From Actinomycetota bacterium (lineage in GTDB: Bacteria > Actinomycetota > Actinomycetes > Nanopelagicales > Nanopelagicaceae), in assembly GCA_947459935.1 (NCBI GenBank), contig CANHFN010000030.1:1-9001 (forward strand): a DNA stretch of 9,001 nucleotides, written 5' to 3'. Below the pieces are notes generated by a model. The model had not been told where the DNA came from and ran no database searches. It saw only the letters and a list, made by a program, of their open reading frames with translations. Both the position numbers and the translations under genes were made by a program. Shown piece by piece: positions 1 to 6,070 of this stretch (position 1 is the stretch's first letter; each line of letters opens with the position of its first letter).

Positions 1-567
1 CACCGTGTAAAAAACAACCTACAAACAGTCTCGGCTCTGCTTCGTTTGCAGTCACGTCGCATTGATGATCCCGCGGCAGCCGCTGCACTAGATGAAGCGG
101 TCCGCCGTATCGCCTCCATCGCACTTGTGCATGAAACCCTTTCAAATAGCACTGAAAATACAGTGGCCTTTGATGAGGTGCTCACATCACTTGTCACACA
201 TGCCTTAGAGCTAAGTCCTCGTATGGGTCAATTGAGTATCGAACGTGTGGGACAGCTTGGATCACTCGAGTCTCGCATAGCTACACCTTTATCTTTAGTT
301 GTAACCGAATTAATCCATAACGCCCTTGAACATGGCTTATTTGAATCTGGAACACGATTAAAAATTGAGTTGCAGCGTTATAGCAATGAAGGTCTAATTA
401 CTATCTCTGATGATGGTGTGGGCTTGCCAGATGGATTTGATTTAACAACTTCTTCAAACCTAGGACTTCAGATTGTTCGCACCCTCATTGAGAATGAGTT
501 AAAGGGCGAATTGAAATTGGAATCAACTCACCAAGGTACTCACGCAAAATTGCGCTTTCCACTTTAA
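1..567 (+). CDS. pdtaS: PdtaS-like sensor histidine kinase, C-terminal kinase part (5' end outside window)
   Basis: This is the catalytic half of a HisKA_2-class sensor kinase. Its first complete codon in the window is the likely phosphoacceptor His of the motif HRVKNNLQT, so the reading frame enters from upstream and the TTG at 46 is not the true start. The 188 visible residues then show a HATPase_c domain: an N-box with TELIHNALEHG (about residues 102-112), a G1 box DDGVGLPDG (about 137-145), and SNLGLQIVRTL (about 152-162) as the G2 region. In mycobacteria PdtaS phosphorylates the ANTAR response regulator PdtaR, an RNA-binding antiterminator; no regulator gene is visible here. The N-terminal sensor (GAF and PAS domains in known PdtaS) lies outside the window. 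The convergent neighbour is whiB, the same arrangement as Rv3220c and whiB1 in M. tuberculosis, which supports the name. The stop codon overlaps the whiB stop. Family assignment is secure; the exact ortholog is likely. Confidence 0.9.
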   Translation, partial: HRVKNNLQTVSALLRLQSRRIDDPAAAAALDEAVRRIASIALVHETLSNSTENTVAFDEVLTSLVTHALELSPRMGQLSIERVGQLGSLESRIATPLSLVVTELIHNALEHGLFESGTRLKIELQRYSNEGLITISDDGVGLPDGFDLTTSSNLGLQIVRTLIENELKGELKLESTHQGTHAKLRFPL

Positions 568-833
568 ATTTGGTTTTGCTGCTCCATAAGACGGGCACGA
601 TTACGTGCAGCACGACGCTTAAGTGCACGACGTTCATCTTCAGATAGGCCGCCCCATACGCCAGCATCTTGGCCACTCTCAAGTGCCCAAGCCAAGCAGG
701 GCTCTTTTACGATGCAACGGTTACAAACCTTTTTTGCCTCTTCGATTTGAGTTAGGGCTGGGCCTGTATTTCCAACTGGGAAGAAAAGCTCCGGATCCTC
801 GTCACGGCAGGCTGATTGATGTCGCCAATCCAT
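564..833 (-). CDS. whiB1: WhiB-family iron-sulfur transcriptional regulator, WhiB1-like
   Basis: This 89-residue protein carries all the WhiB hallmarks. Four cysteines, C9, C37, C40 and C46, are arranged C-x27-C-x2-C-x5-C and should hold a [4Fe-4S] cluster. They are followed by the GVWGG turn (58-62), which in the family contacts the primary sigma factor, and a basic tail (ERRALKRRAARNRAR) expected to bind DNA. The opening MDWRHQSACRDEDPELFFPVG and the SEDERRALKRR segment closely match my recollection of mycobacterial WhiB1, an essential nitric-oxide-sensitive regulator; this comparison is from memory. The start is ATG at 833-831, preceded on the minus strand by AAGGAG with 7 nt spacing. The gene is convergent with the PdtaS-like kinase and shares a TTAA tetranucleotide with it, so each stop lies inside the other gene's last codons. 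No frameshift or missing cysteine is seen. Confidence 0.95.
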   Translation of the reverse strand: MDWRHQSACRDEDPELFFPVGNTGPALTQIEEAKKVCNRCIVKEPCLAWALESGQDAGVWGGLSEDERRALKRRAARNRARLMEQQNQI

Positions 834-840
834 CGCTAGT

Positions 841-846
841 CTCCTT
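841..846 (-). promoter_or_regulatory. Shine-Dalgarno of whiB
   Basis: On the minus strand the sequence AAGGAG stands 7 nt before the ATG at 833. It is one of only two strong ribosome-binding sites in the window and fixes the whiB start. Confidence 0.8.
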
Positions 847-885
847 AGGGAAGTACAACTTATAAAAAGTTATTCGGTGTTAATA

Positions 886-901
886 CACGCAGTTGTGCGT
901 G
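886..901. promoter_or_regulatory. Inverted repeat upstream of whiB, possible operator
   Basis: CACGCA and TGCGTG form a perfect 6-bp inverted repeat around a 4-base centre (GTTG), about 53-68 bp before the whiB ATG. The position suits a regulator binding near the promoter. The sequence does not match the CRP consensus (TGTGA-N6-TCACA) that acts at mycobacterial whiB1. A repeat of this size can occur by chance in a gap of this length, so the operator role is only a suggestion. Confidence 0.3.
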
Positions 902-988
902 CAAGGTCTTAATTGTCCATCCTCAAGGGTTGTTATACAAGGATGTAAGCAAAGAGTTTTCTCGGCCGAGGGTGATTTATATCAAGTG

Positions 989-1060
989 TGCCCCCGACAG
1001 GAATCGAACCTGTGCACCTGCCTCCGGAGGGCAGTGCTCTATCCCCTGAGCTACGGGGGC
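989..1060 (-). tRNA. tRNA-Arg, anticodon CCG
   Basis: Read on the minus strand, the 72-nt sequence folds into a complete cloverleaf. The acceptor stem GCCCCCG pairs with CGGGGGC (7 of 7). The D stem GCTC pairs with GAGC. The anticodon stem CTGCC/GGCAG encloses the loop CTCCGGA, giving anticodon CCG, which reads the arginine codon CGG. The variable loop is short (GTGC). The T stem ACAGG/CCTGT encloses TTCGATT. The discriminator base is A, and the 3' CCA is not encoded. It lies 65 bp from the divergent msrA gene. Confidence 0.97.
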
Positions 1061-1125
1061 TCGTGGGTGTGAGCCTAAGGTTATCAGCGGGTGCGAATAA
1101 CTCTGCATACTGCAAGAATTCACGC

Positions 1126-1638
1126 ATGAGATCAACGGCTTACTTCGCAACAGGTTGTTTTTGGGGAGCAGAACGTCGCTTCTGGCAGATGGATGGAGTT
1201 GTCGAAACAAGTGTTGGATATATGGGTGGAATTCGCCCTCACCCATCCTATGAACAAGTTTGCACCGGCATTACAGGTCATGCCGAAATGGTGAAGGTTG
1301 TTTTTGACCCAACAGTTGTTTCATACCAACGCTTGCTAGAAGAGTTTTGGACCATGCATGATCCAACATCCCTGAACCAACAAGGTGGGGACATCGGAAC
1401 CCAATATCGAAGCGCGATCTTCACAATAGATGATCAGCAGATGACAACAGCGCTCGCTTCACAATCTGCATACCAAGCAGTTTTGACCGCTGCAGGTTTA
1501 GATGAGATCTGCACAGAAATCCTGAGCGCAGATGGAATTGAGTACTACGAAGCTGAGGAATACCACCAAAAGTATTTACAGAAAAACCCAAATGGATATG
1601 ACTGCCATTCAAGCACAGGAGTTGCTTACCCAGTTTAA
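1126..1638 (+). CDS. msrA: Peptide methionine-(S)-S-oxide reductase MsrA
   Basis: The 170-residue cytoplasmic enzyme reduces methionine S-sulfoxide in oxidised proteins and is regenerated by thioredoxin. The catalytic motif GCFWGAE lies at residues 10-16 with the nucleophile C11. The conserved segments SVGYMGG, TGHAEMVKVVFDP, EEFWTMHDPTSLNQQGGDIGTQYRS and EAEEYHQKYL follow in the usual order. The C-terminal GYDCHSSTG supplies a probable resolving cysteine, C160, in place of the GYCG form I remember for many MsrA proteins. The frame stays open upstream to 988, but that extension reads antisense through the tRNA-Arg. ATG 1126 starts the protein just before the conserved core and gives the family's normal length; no strong Shine-Dalgarno precedes it. 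Its TAA directly abuts the stop of the convergent membrane-protein gene. Confidence 0.95.
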   Translation: MRSTAYFATGCFWGAERRFWQMDGVVETSVGYMGGIRPHPSYEQVCTGITGHAEMVKVVFDPTVVSYQRLLEEFWTMHDPTSLNQQGGDIGTQYRSAIFTIDDQQMTTALASQSAYQAVLTAAGLDEICTEILSADGIEYYEAEEYHQKYLQKNPNGYDCHSSTGVAYPV

Positions 1639-2250
1639 TTAAAGGGAAAAGGTTGGATACTCATCTGTGACAAGAAGTAGTGCATAGCCAGTGACACGGT
1701 TCCAGTAAGCGATCACACCAACAATTCCTTCTGCACAAAATTCAGGAAAATTGCCAGTAAAGAGAATGCTGAACCAGGCAAAGAGCGTTAAGAAGGCTGC
1801 ATAAATAATGTAGACAATTCCAACGATGTATAAAGGAATTGCTAGGAGCCACTTAACAAGTGGCAACCAACGATTGAGTGCTTTGGCATCGACTTCTGGA
1901 AAAGTTACGCTAACAACATCGTTTTCTTCAATAGATGGATACTCATCTGTAAGCAGCAGAAGGTAGGCATCCACACGAGTCTGCAAGGAGAGCAAGGCCT
2001 CGTTAAAAGCTAATAGGTAGCTTGGGTAGACCTGCCGAAAGACGATGGCCAATGCCACGGGAAGTGCAAAGAATCCTGCGTACAAAGAGTTCAGGTCGCC
2101 ATTGTCCAGGCCAGCAACTGATGGGGTAAAGGAGGCAATAAATATGTAGATCGGGACAACGAGAATTAGCCGAAACAGTGCAGTTACACGGTTGCGTTCG
2201 GTCAGTGTTACATCGATCTGGGTTTCAATTTGGTTGCTCATGCTCTCCAA
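1639..2250 (-). CDS. DUF4389-type integral membrane protein with an internal duplication
   Basis: This 203-residue membrane protein has no known biochemical role. I recognise the DUF4389 pattern from the C-terminal part: FAWFSILFTGNFPEF, then NRVTGYALLLVTDEYPTFSL. Hydrophobic segments lie at about 25-42, 55-72, 130-160 and 172-195. The protein appears to contain two related units. Residues 92-106 (RVDAYLLLLTDEYPS) resemble 185-200 (RVTGYALLLVTDEYPT), and the VVPIYIFIASF segment near 31-41 resembles AIPLYIVGIVY near 137-147. The start is uncertain. The TTG at 2250 has AGGAG 4 nt upstream; an ATG at 2241 (200 residues) has GGAG only 3 nt upstream. The gene is convergent with msrA, with no base between the stops, and divergent from the lacI operon. 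Domain name fairly sure; function unknown. Confidence 0.8.
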   Translation of the reverse strand: MESMSNQIETQIDVTLTERNRVTALFRLILVVPIYIFIASFTPSVAGLDNGDLNSLYAGFFALPVALAIVFRQVYPSYLLAFNEALLSLQTRVDAYLLLLTDEYPSIEENDVVSVTFPEVDAKALNRWLPLVKWLLAIPLYIVGIVYIIYAAFLTLFAWFSILFTGNFPEFCAEGIVGVIAYWNRVTGYALLLVTDEYPTFSL

Positions 2251-2301
2251 TGTACTCCTAATTTAGGCGTAAAATTGCTTTTTACAGGTTCCTTGCCATA
2301 C

Positions 2302-2335
2302 TTTTGCAGTAATTGCAGAAAATTTTGCAGTAATT
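2302..2335. repeat. 13-bp tandem direct repeat upstream of lacI, candidate operator
   Basis: TTTTGCAGTAATT occurs identically at 2302-2314 and 2323-2335, 21 bp apart start to start, about two helical turns. A third TTGCAG (2313-2318) overlaps the end of the first copy. The core TGCA is itself palindromic, so the array also reads as TGCA-N5-TGCA-N8-TGCA. The last copy ends 21 bp before the lacI ATG. The phased placement directly before a regulator gene suggests autoregulation by the LacI-type protein, or control by another factor. The repeat is seen; the role is inferred. Confidence 0.6.
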
Positions 2336-2344
2336 ATTGGTACG

Positions 2345-2352
2345 GGAGGTGA
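2345..2352 (+). promoter_or_regulatory. Shine-Dalgarno of lacI-type gene
   Basis: GGAGGTGA is an extended match to the anti-Shine-Dalgarno sequence of 16S rRNA, with its GGAGG ending 7 nt before the ATG at 2357. It is much stronger than the sites of the downstream operon genes and marks the first gene of the unit. Confidence 0.85.
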
Positions 2353-2356
2353 TCAC

Positions 2357-3376
2357 ATGGCAGGAATTAAGGAAGTTGCAGAAGAAGCAGGAGTTTCAAC
2401 TGCAACAGTCTCACGCGCACTACGCGGCCTTCATCATGTGAATCAGCAAACCCGGGAAAAGATTATTGCTGCTGCCGAGAAACTGAACTATCCATTGATC
2501 TCAGATCGCCAAAACGTTGTTGGCGGTCGAACAAATGCAGTTGGCGTTGTGGCTCCATACATTTCACGTTGGTATTTCTCACAGGTAATCAGTGGTGCGG
2601 AACAAGCCCTTCGTGAGGCTGGCTTAGATTTATTGCTCTATAACTTCTCCCAAATGAAGGGTCGCGAACGACTCTTCCAACATCACCTTCTAAAAGGTCG
2701 AGTTGATGCCCTGATTGTTATTTCATTGCCGCCAACTGAAGAAGAGTTTGACTCAATGCTTAGCCTGGGCATTCCAATTGCCCTAGTAGGCATGGATCAC
2801 GCAAAGTGTGCATCGATTAAAATCGATGATGTCGCTGCAGCAAGAACTGCAACACAGCACCTTGTTAATCAAGGCCATAAGAAAATTGGTTTAATGTCTG
2901 GCCGTCCCGATGATCCGTTTAATTTCAGTGTTCCTCAGGATCGCCGTAAAGGTTTCATGCAAGCTTTGGCAGAAAGCGGACTTGAGTGGCTCCCTTCCCG
3001 CGAAGTGCACGGTGACTTCACTATGCACACTGCATCACGTGCAATGGATGATTTGCTTGCACGCCCAAATAGACCCACTGCAATTTTTTGTGAGTCGGAT
3101 GAAATGGCAATTGGAGCTATGCAAGCGCTAAGGCGTCATGGATTGAAAGCACCAGATGACATTTCAATCATTGGTTTTGATGGACATGAAATGGCTGAGT
3201 TTTCAGAGCTCACAACTATAGAACAGCCAGTCACGCTCATGGGTGAAATGGCAGCCTGGTCAATTATGGAACGTTTACGCAAGCCTGCGATAGATCCACC
3301 TTCTTTAGTGCTTCCAACAACACTTGTTGTGCGCAATTCAACCCGACGATTAACTCCCGAAGAACAAGCACTCTGA
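2357..3376 (+). CDS. LacI-family transcriptional regulator
   Basis: The 339-residue protein has the LacI/GalR layout. An N-terminal helix-turn-helix (IKEVAEEAGVSTATVSRALRG, about 4-24) is followed by a hinge segment (about 43-60) and a periplasmic-binding-protein-like sensor domain. The sensor includes DRRKGF near 196-201, FCESDEMAIGAMQALR near 244-259 and IIGFDGHEMAEF near 272-283. Such proteins bind palindromic operators and usually release them on binding a small sugar-type effector. The hinge is unusual: by my alignment the lever leucine that normally enters the operator's minor groove is Val, within SDRQNVVGGRT. The gene starts at ATG 2357 behind a very strong ribosome-binding site. It is the first gene of a tight co-directional cluster (15 nt to the next), so it probably controls both itself and the lyase and oxidoreductase genes. 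The effector is unknown. Confidence 0.93.
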   Translation: MAGIKEVAEEAGVSTATVSRALRGLHHVNQQTREKIIAAAEKLNYPLISDRQNVVGGRTNAVGVVAPYISRWYFSQVISGAEQALREAGLDLLLYNFSQMKGRERLFQHHLLKGRVDALIVISLPPTEEEFDSMLSLGIPIALVGMDHAKCASIKIDDVAAARTATQHLVNQGHKKIGLMSGRPDDPFNFSVPQDRRKGFMQALAESGLEWLPSREVHGDFTMHTASRAMDDLLARPNRPTAIFCESDEMAIGAMQALRRHGLKAPDDISIIGFDGHEMAEFSELTTIEQPVTLMGEMAAWSIMERLRKPAIDPPSLVLPTTLVVRNSTRRLTPEEQAL

Positions 3377-3391
3377 GGTAGCCTTGCAGGT

Positions 3392-4555
3392 ATGAGCGAT
3401 CAAGAGATCTCTATACCTAGTCTCAAAGAACTGCGGACACACCACAGTGCAAAGTGGCGTGGCTTTCCTGACGATGTCTTGCCATTGCCGGTTGCTGAAA
3501 TGGATTTTCCCGTCGCAGAACCTATAAGAGCAGTACTCGCTGAAATGGTTGCGAACTCTGACCTGGGTTATTTAGATTCAATTCCAGAATTAGGTATAGG
3601 TTTTAAGAAATTTGCTGCAGAACGCTGGAATTGGAATGTTGATGAAAAACAGGTGCGTGTAGCAACTGATGTTGGCGTGGCTGTTGTAGAAATTTTGCGT
3701 GTCTTTACAAAACCAGGAGACTCAATACTTATTAGCTCACCGGTCTATCACAACTTCTATACCTGGATTAGTGAAACACAATTAAATCTTGTTGATGCTC
3801 CTTTTGAGCGCACTGGAGATGAAACAACAAACCCTTGGGTAATTAACTGGGATTCATTAGAAAGTGCCTATTCATCTGGAATCAAGGTTCACCTTTTGTG
3901 CAGTCCACACAATCCACTTGGTTTTATCTATTCGAAGCAAGATTTGCTGCGGATTGTTGCCTTGGCAAAAAAACACAACGTGCTTGTCATAAGCGATGAG
4001 ATTCATGCCCCACTGACTTATCCTGGCGAAACCTTTGTGCCGATGTTATCTTTGGGAAGCGATGCCGAATCGGTATCAGTCTGTGTTACAGCAGCTTCCA
4101 AGGGCTGGAATATCGCGGGCTTAAAGTGCGCAATCATAGTTTCTCAAAACGAACAGATGAATTCTAAGTTAGGCAATTTGGCACCTGCCATGCATTACCG
4201 CGCATCATTACTAGGTGGATTTGCAACTGCTGTGGCATTTGCCGATAGTGGTGTCTGGCTAGATACGGTAATTGCAAAACTTGACCACAATCGTCATTTG
4301 ATTAAAGAACTTTTGGCCGAAAAGCTTCCAACGGTTCGCTATCACATTCCACAAAATAGTTATCTAGCTTGGCTAGATCTTGAGTCGCTCAATCTTGGTG
4401 AAAACCCAATGGCAACGTTGCTGGAAAAAGGTCGAGTGGCATTTAACTCCGGACATACCTTTGGCAAGCAGTGCGACCAATATGTACGCCTAAATTTTGC
4501 AACAAGTCCAGAAATCATCTCCGAAGCAATTGATCGGATTGCTCGGTCACAATAA
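3392..4555 (+). CDS. PatB/MalY-type PLP-dependent C-S lyase (cystathionine beta-lyase / aminotransferase fold)
   Basis: A 387-residue fold-type I PLP enzyme. Known relatives (E. coli MalY, B. subtilis PatB, C. glutamicum AecD/MetC) split C-S bonds of cystathionine or cysteine S-conjugates, giving pyruvate, ammonia and a thiol. Visible marks are KWRGFPDDVLPLPVAEMDFP (21-40), SPVYHNFY (116-123, aromatic ring-stacking Tyr), CSPHNPLG (170-177, Asn to the PLP phenol), ISDEIHAPL (200-208, Asp to the pyridine nitrogen), TAASKGWNIAGLK (233-245, Schiff-base Lys K237) and YVRLNFATS (364-372, carboxylate-binding Arg R366). All catalytic residues are present and the length is normal. ATG 3392 lies 15 nt after the lacI stop; a GAGG overlapping that stop is the only ribosome-site candidate. 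Its TAA is followed at once by the next gene's ATG, which suggests coupled translation. It could be an aminotransferase, but the PHNPLG and ISDEIHAPL signature favours a lyase. Confidence 0.88.
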   Translation: MSDQEISIPSLKELRTHHSAKWRGFPDDVLPLPVAEMDFPVAEPIRAVLAEMVANSDLGYLDSIPELGIGFKKFAAERWNWNVDEKQVRVATDVGVAVVEILRVFTKPGDSILISSPVYHNFYTWISETQLNLVDAPFERTGDETTNPWVINWDSLESAYSSGIKVHLLCSPHNPLGFIYSKQDLLRIVALAKKHNVLVISDEIHAPLTYPGETFVPMLSLGSDAESVSVCVTAASKGWNIAGLKCAIIVSQNEQMNSKLGNLAPAMHYRASLLGGFATAVAFADSGVWLDTVIAKLDHNRHLIKELLAEKLPTVRYHIPQNSYLAWLDLESLNLGENPMATLLEKGRVAFNSGHTFGKQCDQYVRLNFATSPEIISEAIDRIARSQ

Positions 4556-6061
4556 ATGAGCAACAAGAAATACGACGTCATCATTATTGGTGGTGGCCAT
4601 AATGGACTTGTAGCAGCTACCTATTTGGCCAAAGCAGGAAAGTCTGTGGTGATTCTTGAGGCAAACCCTGAAATAGGCGGAGCAACCCAAAGCGTTAAAG
4701 CATTTCCTGGCTTTGATGCCCATTTATCGAGGTACTCATATCTGATTTCCTTGTTGCCAGACAAAATCGTTACAGATCTTGGCCTTTCTTTCACGTGTGT
4801 TTCTCGCGAAGTTTCTAGCTACACCCCTTATGGCGATAAAGGTTTATATGTATCGAGGAAATGGGATGAAAAGACTTCAGCTTCATTTAATGAGCTAGAT
4901 CCAACAGGCCAAGAAGGTCAAGCCTGGCAAGATTTTTATGCCGAAGTTGCTGAGTTCGCACAAAGGATAGCTCCAACACTTCTAGAGCCACTCAAGACTC
5001 GAAGTGAATTAATGGCTGAGATTAATCTGCCTAAGGTCTGGGAGTACTTAATTGAAAACCCTATAGGCAATGAAATCAACAAAAGATTTAATAGTGATCT
5101 AGTTAAGGGCGTTGTTTTAACTGATGCCCTCATCGGTACTTTTACGTCTGCTTATGATATCCAAGCAAATATTTGTTTCCTCTACCACCTGATGGGTAAT
5201 GGCACGGGTGAATGGAAAGTACCTGTTGGTGGTATGGGCGCTCTAGTTAAAGAGCTCATTCGAGTTGCCACTGAATCTGGTGTTGAGATCAAAGTGAATT
5301 CTAAAGTTAATTCAATTTTAAGCGATGATGCAGGCGTCACGGTAGAGACACTTTCAGGAGATAAGTATGAATCTGATTACCTCTTATCAAATGCTGCGCC
5401 ACAGGTATTAGCAAAACTTCGCGGGAAACCTCAACCAGAATCTCTGGATGGCTCGCAGATGAAGATAAACATTTTGTTAAAGAGCTTACCTAAATTGAAA
5501 TCAGGCATAGATCCACGACTTGCATTTGCTGGAACATTCCATGCCAATGAGAGTTTTTCTCAGCTCGAGCAAACCTTTGAAGATGCCAGTGCAGGTTTGA
5601 TGCCGGCAAATATGCCAGTAGAGATGTATTGCCACACGTTGTCTGACCCATCAATTTTGGGTAAAGATTTACAAGAAGCGGGATATCACACACTCACTCT
5701 TTTTGGACTACACACTCCAGCTTCACTCTTTGATGCAGATAACGATGCAGCACGTGAAGTGGCTTTTGCTTCTGCACTTTCATCGGTTAATGAGTACTTG
5801 GCAGAGCCAATCCAAGATGTGATTGCCGCAATCGAAGTGAAGACTCCACTTGATATCGAAGAAGCTATTGCTCTGCCGAGAGGCAACATTTTCCATAAAG
5901 ATCTTTCTATGCCATTTCGAGAAGACGAAACAGACCCTTCGTGGGGAGTTGAAACAGATGACCCACGAATCTTCATTTGTGGCGCAGGGGCTATGCGTGG
6001 CGGGGGAGTAAGCGGAATTCCCGGACATAATGCGGCGATGGCGATGCTTAGTAACAATTAG
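4556..6061 (+). CDS. FAD-dependent oxidoreductase, phytoene-dehydrogenase-like (PYROXD2/COG1233 type)
   Basis: A 501-residue flavoprotein. The N-terminus is a classic FAD Rossmann motif, DVIIIGGGHNGLVAATYLAK, with Gly12, Gly14 and Gly17. The ribose-binding acid is E35, within VVILEANPEIGGAT. A GEWKVPVGGMGALVKEL segment near 218-234 and the C-terminal FICGAGAMRGGGVSGIPGHN near 474-493 are typical of the COG1233 group, which includes carotenoid desaturases, CrtO ketolases and PYROXD2. The pattern is closest, from memory, to PYROXD2-type proteins, whose substrates are poorly known. No other carotenoid gene is nearby, so a carotenoid role is unlikely. ATG follows the TAA of the C-S lyase with no gap and no Shine-Dalgarno, so translation is probably coupled. 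Placed between two PLP enzymes of sulfur amino acid chemistry, it may oxidise a precursor or product of theirs; that is inference. Confidence 0.88.
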   Translation: MSNKKYDVIIIGGGHNGLVAATYLAKAGKSVVILEANPEIGGATQSVKAFPGFDAHLSRYSYLISLLPDKIVTDLGLSFTCVSREVSSYTPYGDKGLYVSRKWDEKTSASFNELDPTGQEGQAWQDFYAEVAEFAQRIAPTLLEPLKTRSELMAEINLPKVWEYLIENPIGNEINKRFNSDLVKGVVLTDALIGTFTSAYDIQANICFLYHLMGNGTGEWKVPVGGMGALVKELIRVATESGVEIKVNSKVNSILSDDAGVTVETLSGDKYESDYLLSNAAPQVLAKLRGKPQPESLDGSQMKINILLKSLPKLKSGIDPRLAFAGTFHANESFSQLEQTFEDASAGLMPANMPVEMYCHTLSDPSILGKDLQEAGYHTLTLFGLHTPASLFDADNDAAREVAFASALSSVNEYLAEPIQDVIAAIEVKTPLDIEEAIALPRGNIFHKDLSMPFREDETDPSWGVETDDPRIFICGAGAMRGGGVSGIPGHNAAMAMLSNN

Positions 6062-6070
6062 ACTTATTCC

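Larger units (their letters stand above)
834..988. other. Intergenic region upstream of whiB and downstream of tRNA-Arg
   Basis: No coding frame is convincing here. The stretch should hold the whiB promoter on the minus strand. AT-rich candidates for a -10 element occur at about 861-868 (minus TATAAG) and 879-884 (minus TATTAA), but neither has a well-spaced -35 that I can defend. An inverted repeat lies at 886-901. The tRNA is transcribed toward this region; I see no hairpin followed by a T-run on the minus strand that would make a clear intrinsic terminator. Confidence 0.5.
2251..2356. promoter_or_regulatory. Divergent control region between the DUF4389 gene and the lacI operon
   Basis: This AT-rich gap of about 105 bp should hold promoters for both directions. 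On the plus strand it contains TTGCCA at 2293-2298 as a possible -35, but no well-placed -10 follows. Its main content is the tandem TTGCAG-type repeat at 2302-2335 and the strong ribosome-binding site before lacI. No RNA fold or small gene was recognised. Confidence 0.6.

Noticed and set aside
46..567. TTG at 46 as the start of the histidine kinase
   Set aside because: The frame is open to the window edge and already encodes the phosphoacceptor motif HRVKNN before this codon, so the gene is simply cut by the window.
961..970. Perfect palindrome CTCGGCCGAG downstream of the tRNA as a terminator or operator
   Set aside because: It leaves no room for a good loop, has no adequate T-run on the minus strand, and ten-base palindromes are expected several times in 9 kb by chance.
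988..1125. Upstream extension of the msrA reading frame by 46 residues
   Set aside because: It reads antisense through the complete tRNA-Arg gene, and MsrA homology starts at the ATG at 1126.
5686..6057. Minus-strand open frame of 123 codons inside the flavoprotein gene
   Set aside because: It lies opposite the conserved C-terminal FAD motif, and its product is low-complexity Ser/Ala-rich without domain features.
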